Assembly (NCBI RefSeq): GCF_010686725.1
Contig: NZ_JAAGWZ010000001.1
Location: 620,001 to 684,000, forward strand
Length of the DNA stretch: 64,000 nt
Reading direction: 5' to 3'
DNA from: Galbitalea soli
GTDB taxonomy: Bacteria; Actinomycetota; Actinomycetes; Actinomycetales; Microbacteriaceae
Position numbers and translations under genes: made by a program. This document shows positions 47,099 to 56,127 of this stretch, one piece after another. Every line of letters begins with the position of its first letter. Position 1 is the first letter of the stretch. The notes beneath the pieces are model-generated. The model was not told the origin of the DNA and searched no databases. It worked only from the letters and a program-made list of their open reading frames with translations.

Positions 47099-47116
47099 GT
47101 ACTCCCGCGGGACTAC
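47099..47116. promoter_or_regulatory. Palindromic site upstream of the SHOCT operon, overlapping the regulator stop codon
   Basis: GTACTCCCGCGGGACTAC is a near-perfect palindrome, 96 bases upstream of the SHOCT start. It matches the site at 49044-49061 at 15 of 18 positions, and the 13-mer TACTCCCGCGGGA is identical. It overlaps the stop codon of the response regulator gene (47113-47115). Confidence 0.65.
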
Positions 47117-47775
47117 TGCCACCCGGGCTTGACCAGCCCGGTCTCGTAGGCGATCACCACGAGCTGCACCCGGTCGCGTGCGCCGAGCTTCGCCATCATG
47201 CGGCTCACGTGGGTCTTCGCTGTCAGCGGGCTGAGGTACAGGCGCGCCCCGATCTCCTCGTTGGTCAGGCCCTGCCCGACCAGCCCGAGCACCTCGCGCT
47301 CCCGCTCGGTCAGCACCTGGAGCTGGCGGGTGTCGGCACCGGCCTTCCAGTCGACGGCGACGCGCTCGAGCAGGCGCTTGGTGACGCTCGGGCTGAGCAG
47401 GGCATCCCCGCCCGCCACCACGCGCACGGCACGGATGAGTTCGACGGGCTCGGTGTCTTTCACGAGGAAGCCGCTCGCGCCGGCGCGGATGGCGTGGCCC
47501 ACGTACTCGTCCAACTCGAAGGTCGTCACGATCACGATGTGCGTCCCGGTCAGTCGCGGGTCGGCCACGATCTGCTCGGTCGCCCAGAGGCCGTCCCCGT
47601 CGGGCATGCGGATGTCCATCAGCACCACATCGGGCGACTCAGCCCGCGCGAGCGCCACGATCTCGACTCCGGTGCCGGCCTCCCCCACGATCTCGATATC
47701 GCGCTCCGCCTCCAGCAGGCTGCGGAAGCCGGCGCGGATGAGGCCCTGATCGTCGGCGATCGCGACGCGGATCAC
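47113..47775 (-). CDS. NarL/FixJ-type response regulator
   Basis: A 220-residue response regulator. The receiver has the acidic pair at ADDQ, phospho-acceptor Asp in VVLMDIRMPDGDG (about residue 54) and Lys in GFLVKDTEP. The LuxR helix-turn-helix spans about 150-212 (LTEREREVLGLVGQGLTNEE, LYLSPLTAKTHVSRMMAKLG). It overlaps the upstream kinase by four bases. It is the natural candidate to bind the palindromes at 47099 and 49044, since NarL-type proteins bind short inverted repeats. Confidence 0.93.
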   Translation of the reverse strand: MIRVAIADDQGLIRAGFRSLLEAERDIEIVGEAGTGVEIVALARAESPDVVLMDIRMPDGDGLWATEQIVADPRLTGTHIVIVTTFELDEYVGHAIRAGASGFLVKDTEPVELIRAVRVVAGGDALLSPSVTKRLLERVAVDWKAGADTRQLQVLTEREREVLGLVGQGLTNEEIGARLYLSPLTAKTHVSRMMAKLGARDRVQLVVIAYETGLVKPGWQ

Positions 47776-48986
47776 GGGGCGCCCACGCGCGTGCGCACCG
47801 GGATCCGCGCCTGGACCCGGAAGCCACCGTGCGGCGAGGGACCCGCCTCGAGAGTGCCCCCCAGCAGCTCCGCCCGCTCCCGCATGCCGAGCAGGCCACG
47901 ACCCTCGGTGTCTGCGCGGTAGCTCGAGACCCCGTCGTCGGTGATGGTGACCGAGTAGAACTCGTCGCTGACATCGAACTCGACGCGGGCCCGGGACGCC
48001 CGGGCGTGCCGAACCACGTTGGTCAGCGACTCCTGCACGATCCGGTAGAGCGCGAGCTGCGTCGCCTGGGGCAGCCCGTCGGGCGCCGACCCGAGCGCCA
48101 CATCGATACCCTGATCGCGCACGGAGTCGGCGAGGGCGGGCAGGCGGGCGAGATCGGGTTCCGGCACGAGCGGAGCATCAGCGTCCCGGCCCGAGCGGAG
48201 CACGCCCAGCACCGACCGCACCTCGTCGAGCGCGGTCTTGCTCGTCTCCTTGATGTTCGCGAGCGCGTCGCGCGCCTTGTCGGGGTCGCCGTCCATCAGG
48301 TGCAGGCCGACACCGGCTTGAACGTTGATCTGGCTGAGCGAGTGCGCGAGAACGTCGTGGAGCTCGCGCGCGATGCGCACCCGCTCCGCCTGCACCTCGG
48401 TCTGCTGGCGCTCCGCGCGTGCGCGCGCCAGCTGACGGAATCGCTCCCGCCGTGACCGGGTCGACTCGCCGATGCCGATGACGATCAGGATGCCCAGGGT
48501 CGTCGCCGCGATCCGCGGTGCGTTCCAGTGCGCCCCCGTCGCGATCGCGATCGAGAGCGTGATCACCCACCCCGTGGCGATCGAGATCCAGGCCCAGGGT
48601 CGCGCTCCGCGAACGATCGCCCCGACGATCGCGAACGCGAGGGAGATGTAGGGCGGCGAATTGTCGAAATTCCCCACGAAGATCGAGGCGCAGGCCGCCG
48701 CGGTGACGACCGCGACGACGGGACCCGGCCAGCGGCGCGCGCCGATCAGGGCGATCGGTCCCACGAGCGCGAGCGCGAGGGCGAGCCAGAAGGTACTGCC
48801 GGTGTGATCGAGCGGCACGAGCTCGCGCCGGGCGACGATGAAGAACACCGCGGGCACCTGCACGACGAGTGAGACCACGACCGGGATCCAGAGCCGCGCC
48901 CTCGGCGACCCTCCGCCCGGCGGCCGCCCGAAGGCGTGGGCGTGCGCGAACCAGGCCTCGTCGTGTCGCCAGTCGCGGTCGCGCAT
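47772..48986 (-). CDS. NarL-system sensor histidine kinase
   Basis: A 404-residue kinase with five or six N-terminal membrane helices (about residues 28-160), no extracellular domain of note, a short coiled coil and the HisKA_3 box IARELHDVLAHSLSQINVQ. The ATPase is normal: YRIVQESLTNVVRHA, ITDDGVSSYRADTEGRGLLG. It overlaps the response regulator gene (ATGA type), forming a two-gene system. A palindrome lies 58 bases upstream of the ATG. Such membrane-embedded sensors respond to envelope or lipid state in relatives. Confidence 0.93.
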   Translation of the reverse strand: MRDRDWRHDEAWFAHAHAFGRPPGGGSPRARLWIPVVVSLVVQVPAVFFIVARRELVPLDHTGSTFWLALALALVGPIALIGARRWPGPVVAVVTAAACASIFVGNFDNSPPYISLAFAIVGAIVRGARPWAWISIATGWVITLSIAIATGAHWNAPRIAATTLGILIVIGIGESTRSRRERFRQLARARAERQQTEVQAERVRIARELHDVLAHSLSQINVQAGVGLHLMDGDPDKARDALANIKETSKTALDEVRSVLGVLRSGRDADAPLVPEPDLARLPALADSVRDQGIDVALGSAPDGLPQATQLALYRIVQESLTNVVRHARASRARVEFDVSDEFYSVTITDDGVSSYRADTEGRGLLGMRERAELLGGTLEAGPSPHGGFRVQARIPVRTRVGAP

Positions 48987-49043
48987 GCGTCGATGCTACG
49001 CGGAGCGGGATCACCCGGCATCCACTGCGCGGACCCGCCGGCG

Positions 49044-49061
49044 CTACTCCCGCGGGAGTAG
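49044..49061. promoter_or_regulatory. Perfect 18-bp palindrome upstream of the kinase-regulator operon
   Basis: CTACTCCCGCGGGAGTAG is a perfect 18-bp inverted repeat, 58 bases upstream of the kinase ATG at 48986. It shares a 13-base identical core with 47099-47116. It is likely an operator for the response regulator in the same operon. Confidence 0.7.
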
Positions 49062-49085
49062 GAGACGTACCGCCGGAGACGAGGA

Positions 49086-49113
49086 AACCCCCGGTCGTGG
49101 AGGACCGGGGGTT
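49086..49113 (-). terminator. Terminator of the tRNA-Asn gene
   Basis: An 11-bp perfect stem (49086-49096 with 49103-49113) with a 6-base loop lies directly 3' of tRNA-Asn on the minus strand, followed by TTTCC. It is an intrinsic-type terminator, insulating the tRNA from the kinase operon. Confidence 0.85.
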
Positions 49114-49116
49114 CAG

Positions 49117-49189
49117 CTCCCCGACTTGGACTCGAACCAAGAACCTATCGGTTAACAGCCGATTGCTCTGCCAATTGAGCTATCGAGGA
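49117..49189 (-). tRNA. tRNA-Asn, anticodon GTT
   Basis: Minus-strand cloverleaf with acceptor TCCTCGA/TCGGGGA and discriminator G, D-arm AGCTCAATTGGCAGAGC, anticodon loop CTGTTAA (GTT) and T-loop GGTTCGAGTCC. It has 73 bases, no CCA encoded and no intron. A terminator follows. Confidence 0.97.
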
Positions 49190-49254
49190 TCGCGGTGAAG
49201 CGTAGCTACTTTACCAAAGGTTGCGGCGCCACCAAATCGGCGCGCTCCCCAGGC

Positions 49255-50253
49255 TCAGCCGAGCAGGAGATAGGTGGGCGACGGCACCGCGATCGAACCG
49301 TGGAAGACGGGAACGCCGTCGACGCCGATCGCGAAGCTCGACACCGAGTTCGACAACTGATTCGCGACCAGCAGCTCGTCGCCGTCGACGACGAGGTGGC
49401 GTGGCCACCCGCCGCCGCAGTCCACGAAGGTCAGGGGCCGCAGCGAGCGCCCGTCCTCCTCCACCCGCAGGACCGCGATCCGGTTCGAGCCGCGCAGGCC
49501 GGTGTAGGCGTGTCGGCCGTCGGCGCTGAGCGCGAGGGCCGCAGCGTGGTCGCCCTCCGTGGCACCCGGAATCGGCACCGGTGCCGAGACGACGAATCCC
49601 TCGGGACCGCGCGTGATGACGAGGATCTGCAGACTCAGCTCGCCGAGCACCCAGATGGCGCCCGAGGGGTGCAGGAGGAGATCGCGCGGACCGGTTCCCG
49701 GCGGCAACTCGATCGCACCCGTGCGGGTGAGACCGTTCTCGTCGACGAGATGCAGGTGGATGCGGTCGGCGCCCAGATCGGTGGTCAGCACGAGAGTGTC
49801 CGAGACCTGCAGCACGTCGTGGGCGTGCGGGCCGTCCTGCACCGAGTGCGGGCCCGTGCCCGTCGCGCGAAGCGACTGCGAGGTGCGCCCGAGGGTGCCG
49901 TCCGGTGCAATGGGATGCACGTCGACGACGCCATCCCCGTAGCAGGCGGCGACGAGCAGCCGCCCGTGCGCCACGACCCCCAGGCTGCACGGTGAGGTGC
50001 CGGCCGCATCCTGCAGGCCGAGGAAGCGGAGCTCCTCGCCGTCGACGCGGAAGGCGGAGATCGTCGGCCCACCCTCTCCCGCGGCGTAGATGACGTCACC
50101 CGAGCGGCGAAGGAACGAGGGCGAGTCGGAGCCGGCGGCGATCCCCCGGTTCTGCAGTGCGCCGTCGGCGTCGCGGGCCAGTCGGGTGATCCCCGTCGAC
50201 GAGCCGCCCATGTCGTCGGTGTACGCGCCGACCCACACGGTATTAGATGGCAC
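49255..50253 (-). CDS. Lactonase-family beta-propeller (6-phosphogluconolactonase-like)
   Basis: A 332-residue seven-bladed propeller of the lactonase family. Motifs include VWVGAYTDDMGGSSTGITRL at the start, GTSPCSLGVVAHGRLL, GTGPHSVQDGPHAH and GTGPRDLLLHPSG, which carry the conserved His and Glu positions. Homologues hydrolyse 6-phosphogluconolactone, but many have other substrates. The GTG start overlaps the 3' end of the upstream ABC ATPase gene by 11 bases, so the two are linked in translation. Confidence 0.86.
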   Translation of the reverse strand: MPSNTVWVGAYTDDMGGSSTGITRLARDADGALQNRGIAAGSDSPSFLRRSGDVIYAAGEGGPTISAFRVDGEELRFLGLQDAAGTSPCSLGVVAHGRLLVAACYGDGVVDVHPIAPDGTLGRTSQSLRATGTGPHSVQDGPHAHDVLQVSDTLVLTTDLGADRIHLHLVDENGLTRTGAIELPPGTGPRDLLLHPSGAIWVLGELSLQILVITRGPEGFVVSAPVPIPGATEGDHAAALALSADGRHAYTGLRGSNRIAVLRVEEDGRSLRPLTFVDCGGGWPRHLVVDGDELLVANQLSNSVSSFAIGVDGVPVFHGSIAVPSPTYLLLG

Positions 50254-51070
50254 TGAGTTCCTCCGCTGTCTTGAGATCGCGAATCACGCGGGCGAGTCCC
50301 TCCACGTAGGAGTGACTGGGCGAATCCAGCACCTCGTCGACCGGGCCCAGTGCCACGATAATGCCCCTGTGCATCACCGCCACACGCGAGCTCACGCGGC
50401 GCACCTCGCTGATCGTGTGGCTGACAATGAGGGCGGAGAACTCGCGCTGCTCGTGGAGCTCGCGAACGATGTCGAGGATCACCGCCCGACCGTTCACATC
50501 CACGCCCGAGGTGGGGTCGTCGGCGACCAGCAGCGTCGGTTCGAGGATGAGCGCCCGCGCGATCGCGACGCGCTGGCGCTGTCCGCGACTCAGCTCGTGC
50601 GGGAACCGGTTCATCGTCGTCAGCGGCAGATGCACGGCGTCCACGAGGGTTGCGACCGCGATGGCGGCGTCACGCTGATCGAAGTCGGGATCCCGGGCGA
50701 AGATGGGCGCGGCGATGTTCTCGCCGATCATGAGGCGGGGGTCGAGGGCGGCGCCCGCATCCTGGGGCACGTACCCGATGTGCAGACCGAGTCGTTCGCG
50801 CTTGCGGGAGCCCAGGGAGCGCATCGATCGGCCGAGCACGGTCAGCGATCCACCGACGATGGAGGGGCCGTGCGCGGTGCCGGCGAGTCCGGCGACAGCC
50901 TGGGCGAGTGAACTCTTGCCCGATCCGGTCTCCCCGATCACCGCGAGGATCTCGCCCACCGGAATCTGGAAGGTCGCTCCGTCCACGGCCACGTGCTCCG
51001 ACTCGGCGCGCCGCGACTCCCACTTGAGCGAGAGGTCATCGGCCACGACGGCGAACGGGGTCTTCGTCAC
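50243..51070 (-). CDS. Orphan ABC transporter ATPase (peptide/nickel family), altered catalytic residues
   Basis: A 275-residue ATPase related to DppD/OppD. Walker A is GETGSGKSS, the Q-loop YVPQDAGAALDPRLMIGENI, signature LSRGQRQRVAIARAL (second Gly is Arg) and Walker B LLVADDPTSGVD, where the catalytic Glu is Asp. The H-loop is VSHTISEV. No permease or binding protein is next to it. The Asp and Arg changes may slow hydrolysis. It lies 122 bases downstream of dnaG and overlaps the lactonase gene. Partner permeases must be encoded elsewhere. Confidence 0.87.
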   Translation of the reverse strand: MTKTPFAVVADDLSLKWESRRAESEHVAVDGATFQIPVGEILAVIGETGSGKSSLAQAVAGLAGTAHGPSIVGGSLTVLGRSMRSLGSRKRERLGLHIGYVPQDAGAALDPRLMIGENIAAPIFARDPDFDQRDAAIAVATLVDAVHLPLTTMNRFPHELSRGQRQRVAIARALILEPTLLVADDPTSGVDVNGRAVILDIVRELHEQREFSALIVSHTISEVRRVSSRVAVMHRGIIVALGPVDEVLDSPSHSYVEGLARVIRDLKTAEELSAI

Positions 51071-51192
51071 TCGTTCGTCCTTTCCTGCGCGCGCACAGCG
51101 CCGATTGGCGATCGTCGGGGGGCTTTAAGGTGTAGCACAGAGCGGTCGGATCCCGTGGAGACCGGGCCGCCGGTGGTGAGGCCGAGGGGCGA

Positions 51193-53055
51193 TCACTCCT
51201 TCCGCAGCAGCCGACGTTCCGCCTCGACGCTCACCAGTTCCCGCTGCAGGATGGCGTACCGCTCCGGCTCGCTCACCGCGTCGGTGCGCTGCAGCGCCCC
51301 GAGTAGTTCGGCCTTCGCCCGCAGCAGATCACGATCGATGAGGTCGCTCGCGAGCGAGGAGCAGTACTCCGCGATCTTGTCGGCCCGCGCCGGGATCGGC
51401 GCAACCGCGAGCTGCTGCACGAGAGTCACGAACGACGAGGGCACCTGCCGGGTCACCTCGGCCACCCACTCGGCGGTGCCGAAGGCATCGAGACTCGACG
51501 CGATCGCATCGCGGATGACCGCCAGCGTGTGATTCGTGAACTCCACCCGCGCAGCCCGCGACACGAGCTCGCGACCGACCTCCGCCGGGTACTGGAGGAT
51601 CGCCATGACGGCATCGCGCTCGAGTCTCGTCGTGGGGTCGGTGGGCAACTCGGTGAGCGAGATGTCGGCCGAGCGATCGGGAGCGTCCGCCTCCGGCGTC
51701 GGCGCCGGGGTCGCGTGTGCCGCACCGCTGCGGGCGGCGTTGACCGCGCGCCCGACCTCCGACGGATCCATGCCGAGCCAACCCGCGAGGTTGCGCGTGT
51801 ACCCGATGCTCAGCGACTGATCCCGGATGCCCGCTACGACGGGCGCGGCCGAGCGCAGGGCGGCGACGCGGCCCTCGACGGTGTCGAGATTGTAGCCGTC
51901 GAGCGTGCGCCGGATCATGAACTCGAACATGGGTTTGCGGGTCTTCACCAGTCGGCGCACCGCTTCGTCCCCGCGACCCAGACGCAGGTCGCAGGGGTCG
52001 AGCCCGTCGGGCGCGACCGCGACGAAGGTCTGCGCGGCGAACCGCTGCTCCTCGCTGAATGCCCTGCTCGCGGCCTTCTGCCCGGCCTCGTCGGGGTCGA
52101 AGGTGAAGATCACCTCGCCGGTGCCGGTGGTATCGGAGTTGTCGACGTCGCCGATGACGCGGCGGACGATCTTGATGTGGTCCACGCCGAAGGCGGTGCC
52201 ACAGGTCGCGACGGCCGTCGTGACCCCAGCGAGATGGCACGCCATGACGTCGGTATAGCCCTCGACGACGACGACCTGACGGCCGCGGGAGATGTCGCGC
52301 TTCGCGAGGTCGAGCCCGTAGAGCACCTGGCTCTTGTGGTACACGGGCGTCTCGGGAGTGTTGAGGTACTTGGGACCTTTGTCGTCGTCGAGCAGGCGCC
52401 GGGCCCCGAACCCCAGGGTCTGTCCGGTGATGTCGCGGATGGGCCAGACGAGCCGGCCACGGAAGCGGTCGTAGACGTCGCCCCGATCACCGCGACCGAG
52501 AAGGCCGGCCGTGACGAGCTCGTCCTCCGTGAAACCCAGCGATCGAAGATGGCGCCCCGCGGCGCCGCCCCGCGGGGCGAAGCCGATGCCGAAGCGCTCG
52601 GCGGCGGACTGGTCGAAGCCCCGCTCGCCCAGGAACGCACGACCGGGCGCCGCATCCGGTGTCGTCAGTTGCGCGATGAAGAACTCCTCGGCCGCCTTGT
52701 TGGCGGCCAGCAGCCGTGCGCGGTTTCCGTGATCGGTGGCCTGCCCGCCGTCTTCGTAGTGCAGTTCGTAACCCAGGCGAGCGGCCATCCGCTCCACGGC
52801 CTCCGAGAAGGAGCAGTGATCCATCTTCTGCAGGAAGGTGAAGACGTCGCCCCCCTCCCCGCAGCCGAAGCAGTGGTAGAAACCCACCTGCGGCCGCACG
52901 TGGAAGCTGGGGCTGCGCTCCTCGTGGAACGGGCACAGACCCTTCATCGAGCCGACGCCCGCGCCCTTCAGCGTGACGTAATCGCCCACGATGTCGGCGA
53001 TGTTGGTGCGCGACCTCACCTCATCGATATCGCTTCGTTTGATGAGGCCCGCCAC
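51193..53055 (-). CDS. dnaG: DNA primase
   Basis: A 620-residue primase. The zinc-binding CHC2 domain has CPFHEERSPSFHV and FYHCFGCGEGGD. The RNA polymerase core spans about 125-370 with Toprim motifs VVVVEGYTDVMA and FTFDPDEAGQKAA. The C-terminal helicase-binding domain is variable. It makes the RNA primers for replication. It starts with GTG and sits in a conserved dnaG-dgt-dusB run on one strand, the same neighbourhood as dnaG-dgt in mycobacteria. Confidence 0.97.
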   Translation of the reverse strand: MAGLIKRSDIDEVRSRTNIADIVGDYVTLKGAGVGSMKGLCPFHEERSPSFHVRPQVGFYHCFGCGEGGDVFTFLQKMDHCSFSEAVERMAARLGYELHYEDGGQATDHGNRARLLAANKAAEEFFIAQLTTPDAAPGRAFLGERGFDQSAAERFGIGFAPRGGAAGRHLRSLGFTEDELVTAGLLGRGDRGDVYDRFRGRLVWPIRDITGQTLGFGARRLLDDDKGPKYLNTPETPVYHKSQVLYGLDLAKRDISRGRQVVVVEGYTDVMACHLAGVTTAVATCGTAFGVDHIKIVRRVIGDVDNSDTTGTGEVIFTFDPDEAGQKAASRAFSEEQRFAAQTFVAVAPDGLDPCDLRLGRGDEAVRRLVKTRKPMFEFMIRRTLDGYNLDTVEGRVAALRSAAPVVAGIRDQSLSIGYTRNLAGWLGMDPSEVGRAVNAARSGAAHATPAPTPEADAPDRSADISLTELPTDPTTRLERDAVMAILQYPAEVGRELVSRAARVEFTNHTLAVIRDAIASSLDAFGTAEWVAEVTRQVPSSFVTLVQQLAVAPIPARADKIAEYCSSLASDLIDRDLLRAKAELLGALQRTDAVSEPERYAILQRELVSVEAERRLLRKE

Positions 53056-53100
53056 CCGTCGATTCTAAGGTCGCGGCCGGGCTCGGCGCCGACGCGGTCG

Positions 53101-54348
53101 TCAGCCCTGTGCGATCAACCGGTCATGCCACGCCATCGCGGACTGGTCGGTGAGGCTCGCCACCTGATCGACCACCACACGGCGCCGGGCCGCGTCGCTC
53201 TGCGCGGCACGCCAGTCCTCGGCGAAACCGAGATCGAGTTCGTGCGGAGCCGTCTCGAGCAGGTGATCCGCGAGTTCCACGAGCAGTTCGCGCTGGCGCG
53301 CGTAGATCGGTTTGCGGGCGTTCGTCGACATGACGTTCGCCGCGACGATCCCCTTGAGCACCGCGATCTCGGCCTGGATCTCCCTCGGCACCACGACATC
53401 CGCCCCGAACCGGATCAGCGACGACCCGGGGTGGCTGGCGCGCGTCGCCTGCACCGCGGCAGCGGCGAAACGCCCGATCAACTGGCTGGTCAGGTTCTTG
53501 AGGCGCCCAAGAGACCGGCGACTGCCATCCCACTCGTCGATCCACACGTCGAGGCTGTCCAGGCGGTCGAAGGCCTGGATGAGTTCGTCGTGGTCGATCT
53601 CCCCGCCGATCCAGACGAACATGGAGTCCACGAGCTCGTCGTGGTCGGCGCGCGCGCCGAGCGCGCTGACGTCGATGTAGTCGCCCACGATCGCATCCTC
53701 GAAATCGTGCACGGAGTACGCGATATCGTCGCTCAGATCCATCACCTGCGCCTCGATGCAGCGGCGTCGCTCGGGAGCCCCGGCCCGCAGCCACTCGAAC
53801 GCCGGCGTGTCGTCGTCGTAGAAGCCGAACTTGCTGCGCCCGCTCGGGTCGGGGATGCCCTGCGCCTCGGGCCACGGGTATTTGCAGCTCGCGTCGAGGC
53901 TCGCCCGCGTGAGATTGAGCCCGAAACTCCGGCCGTCCGCGTCGAACACCTTCGGTTCGAGCCGGGTCAGCAGGCGCAGCGTCTGCGCGTTGCCCTCGAA
54001 ACCGCCGATGTCGTGCGCCCACTCGCTCAGCGCGCGCTCACCATTGTGACCGAACGGCGGATGCCCGAGGTCGTGGGCGAGGCACGCGGTGTCCACCACA
54101 TCGGGGTCGAGGCCGAGGCTCTCCGCCAGTTCGCGCCCGACCTGAGCCACCTCGAGCGAGTGCGTCAGCCGGTTGCGCGCGAAATCGATCCCCGTGGTGG
54201 GGCTGAGCACCTGGGTCTTCGCGGCGAGCCGCCGCAGGGCGCTCGAGTGCAGAAGGCGGGCACGGTCTCGCGCGAAGTCGCTGCGTCTGCTCGAGTGCTC
54301 CTCCGGCAGCCAGCGCTCGGCGTCCTGCGCCGAGTACTCAGCCGCCAC
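53101..54348 (-). CDS. dgt: Deoxyguanosinetriphosphate triphosphohydrolase-like protein
   Basis: A 415-residue HD-domain hydrolase. The metal-binding HD motif is AHDLGHPPFGHNGERAL, a second His-Asp lies in DLSDDIAYSVHDFED, and LLHSSALRRLAAKTQVL near the start is a family signature. It is expected to cleave dNTPs to nucleosides and triphosphate, adjusting dNTP pools. GTG at 54348 overlaps the dusB stop by 11 bases, so it is coupled to dusB. It is upstream of dnaG in the operon. Confidence 0.94.
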   Translation of the reverse strand: MAAEYSAQDAERWLPEEHSSRRSDFARDRARLLHSSALRRLAAKTQVLSPTTGIDFARNRLTHSLEVAQVGRELAESLGLDPDVVDTACLAHDLGHPPFGHNGERALSEWAHDIGGFEGNAQTLRLLTRLEPKVFDADGRSFGLNLTRASLDASCKYPWPEAQGIPDPSGRSKFGFYDDDTPAFEWLRAGAPERRRCIEAQVMDLSDDIAYSVHDFEDAIVGDYIDVSALGARADHDELVDSMFVWIGGEIDHDELIQAFDRLDSLDVWIDEWDGSRRSLGRLKNLTSQLIGRFAAAAVQATRASHPGSSLIRFGADVVVPREIQAEIAVLKGIVAANVMSTNARKPIYARQRELLVELADHLLETAPHELDLGFAEDWRAAQSDAARRRVVVDQVASLTDQSAMAWHDRLIAQG

Positions 54349-55528
54349 TGGTGCTCAGTTCGGCCTCGGTGAGTTCGGCGCGGTGCGTCTCCTGCAGCTC
54401 ACGGCTCTCGAGCCAGCGCTCGGGGAGGGCGGGCGATTTGGGCGAACCGGCGCGGCCGCGCTGTCCCTCGGCGTCGGCCCCGGGGTACGGCTGCTCGTGG
54501 TCGAGTTGATCCAGCAGCTCGCCCAGCTGAGCGAGGTCCTTCACGGTAGCGAGGCTCGCGCGCAACTCGCCGCCCACCGCGTAGCCCTTGAAGTACCAGG
54601 CGACGTGTTTGCGGATATCGCGGCAGGCCCGGTCTTCGTCTCCGTCGAAGAACTCCGTCAGCAGCTCGGCGTGACGGCGGAACGCGACCGCGACCTCACC
54701 GAGGCCGGGCTCGGCTTTGCGGGTCTCGCCCGAGAAGGCGGCGCTGAGGTCGCCGAAGAGCCAGGGGCGGCCGAGGCATCCCCGACCCACGACGACGCCG
54801 TCGCACCCCGTCTCCGCGACCATGCGTAGCGCGTCGTCGGCCGACCAGATGTCACCGTTGCCGAGGATCGGAACGTCGGTCACGGTGTTCTTGAGGGTCG
54901 CGATCGCCGACCAGTCGGCCGTGCCCGAGTAGAACTCGGCCGCGGTGCGGGCGTGCAGCGCGATGCTGGCGACCCCGGCTCCCTGCGCGACACGGCCCGC
55001 CTCCAGATAGGTGAGGTGATCGGAATCGATGCCCTTGCGCATCTTCACCGTGAGCGGGATCGACCCCGCTGCCTTCACAGCGCCCTCGACGATGTCGCGG
55101 AACAACCCGATCTTCCAGGGCAGCGCGGCTCCCCCGCCCTTGCGCGTGACCTTGGGAACGGGGCAGCCGAAGTTGAGGTCGATGTGGTCGGCCCGATCCT
55201 CGGCGACGAGCATGGTGACGGCCTCGGCCACGGTTTTCGGGTCGACACCGTACAACTGGATCGACCGAGTGGTCTCCGACTCGTGGTGCCTGATCAACCG
55301 CATGCTCTCGGGCGTTCGCTCGACGAGCGCGCGGCTGGTGATCATCTCGCTGACGTAGAGACCCGCTCCGTATTCGCGACAGAGGCGACGAAACGCCGTG
55401 TTCGTGATCCCTGCCATGGGCGCGAGGACGACGGGGACAGCAAGCTCTATCCCGCCGATTGTGAGCGGCGCGCTAACGCGACGTGTGGCGGACCCACTGT
55501 GCGCCACGGGTGCCGAGAGAATAGTCAT
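54338..55528 (-). CDS. dusB: tRNA-dihydrouridine synthase B
   Basis: A 396-residue flavoprotein that reduces uridine in the tRNA D-loop. FMN-barrel motifs are seen: VVLAPMAGITNTAFRRLCREYG, LNFGCPVPKVTRKGGG with the catalytic Cys, and DVPILGNGDIWSADDAL. The C-terminal RNA-binding helical region has an acidic/Gly tail. ATG at 55528 is chosen; a GTG directly before it is also in frame. It is the first gene of the dusB-dgt-dnaG run. Confidence 0.95.
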   Translation of the reverse strand: MTILSAPVAHSGSATRRVSAPLTIGGIELAVPVVLAPMAGITNTAFRRLCREYGAGLYVSEMITSRALVERTPESMRLIRHHESETTRSIQLYGVDPKTVAEAVTMLVAEDRADHIDLNFGCPVPKVTRKGGGAALPWKIGLFRDIVEGAVKAAGSIPLTVKMRKGIDSDHLTYLEAGRVAQGAGVASIALHARTAAEFYSGTADWSAIATLKNTVTDVPILGNGDIWSADDALRMVAETGCDGVVVGRGCLGRPWLFGDLSAAFSGETRKAEPGLGEVAVAFRRHAELLTEFFDGDEDRACRDIRKHVAWYFKGYAVGGELRASLATVKDLAQLGELLDQLDHEQPYPGADAEGQRGRAGSPKSPALPERWLESRELQETHRAELTEAELSTSGG

Positions 55529-55560
55529 CACACCGATTCTCCCAGAAAGCGAGAGAGACC

Positions 55561-56127
55561 ATGGCCGAAGCCGCGCCTCTGGACGTCGTGCGGTTCGTCG
55601 ACCTGGAGGTCGAGCGCAAGTCGGCCTGGGGCCCGGGGATGCACGCGAGTCGACAATTGACGGTCAACGATCAGTTACTCAGCGTCGCGCTCAGCGAGCG
55701 AACCGGGCGCGCTGTGGAGCAGTCGACACCGATCGTGCAGGGCCGTGCCGGCGCCGTCGACCCGCAGGCGTACCTGGTCTCGCTGCTCGGAGGCCCCAAG
55801 CCCGATCCCCTGGGAGCCGGTCGGATCGCGATCGGCTACTGCGACGCCTGCCTCGACGCGAGCTGCGGCGTGGTGCTCGGCGCCACGCTCGGAATCGACG
55901 ACATCTCGGTGAGCTGGAGTCGCCTCGGCTTCGAGCAGGAGCAGCCGGGCCCCGCCCCGAAGCTCACCCCGTTCTGGAAGAAGGCGCCGCCGGTCGTCGA
56001 GGTCCCGCCGGATCACGTGTGGTGGGTCGCGCAGCCCTTCGATCCCGAGGTGTCCTTCCGCTTCGAGCGCTCACAGTATCTCCAGGCGGTTCAGGCCGAG
56101 CGACGTCGACTGGGCACACCCTCGTGA
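55561..56127 (+). CDS. Hypothetical protein with a Cys-rich core
   Basis: A 188-residue cytosolic protein of unknown function, divergent from dusB. The distinctive part is GYCDACLDASCGVVLGATLG (about residues 97-116), a CxxCxxxxC cluster that might bind zinc or iron. The C-terminus has SFRFERSQYLQAVQAERRRL. GTGA overlap with the next gene means coupled translation. Purine-rich agagagacc precedes the ATG. The family is not recognised. Confidence 0.75.
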   Translation: MAEAAPLDVVRFVDLEVERKSAWGPGMHASRQLTVNDQLLSVALSERTGRAVEQSTPIVQGRAGAVDPQAYLVSLLGGPKPDPLGAGRIAIGYCDACLDASCGVVLGATLGIDDISVSWSRLGFEQEQPGPAPKLTPFWKKAPPVVEVPPDHVWWVAQPFDPEVSFRFERSQYLQAVQAERRRLGTPS

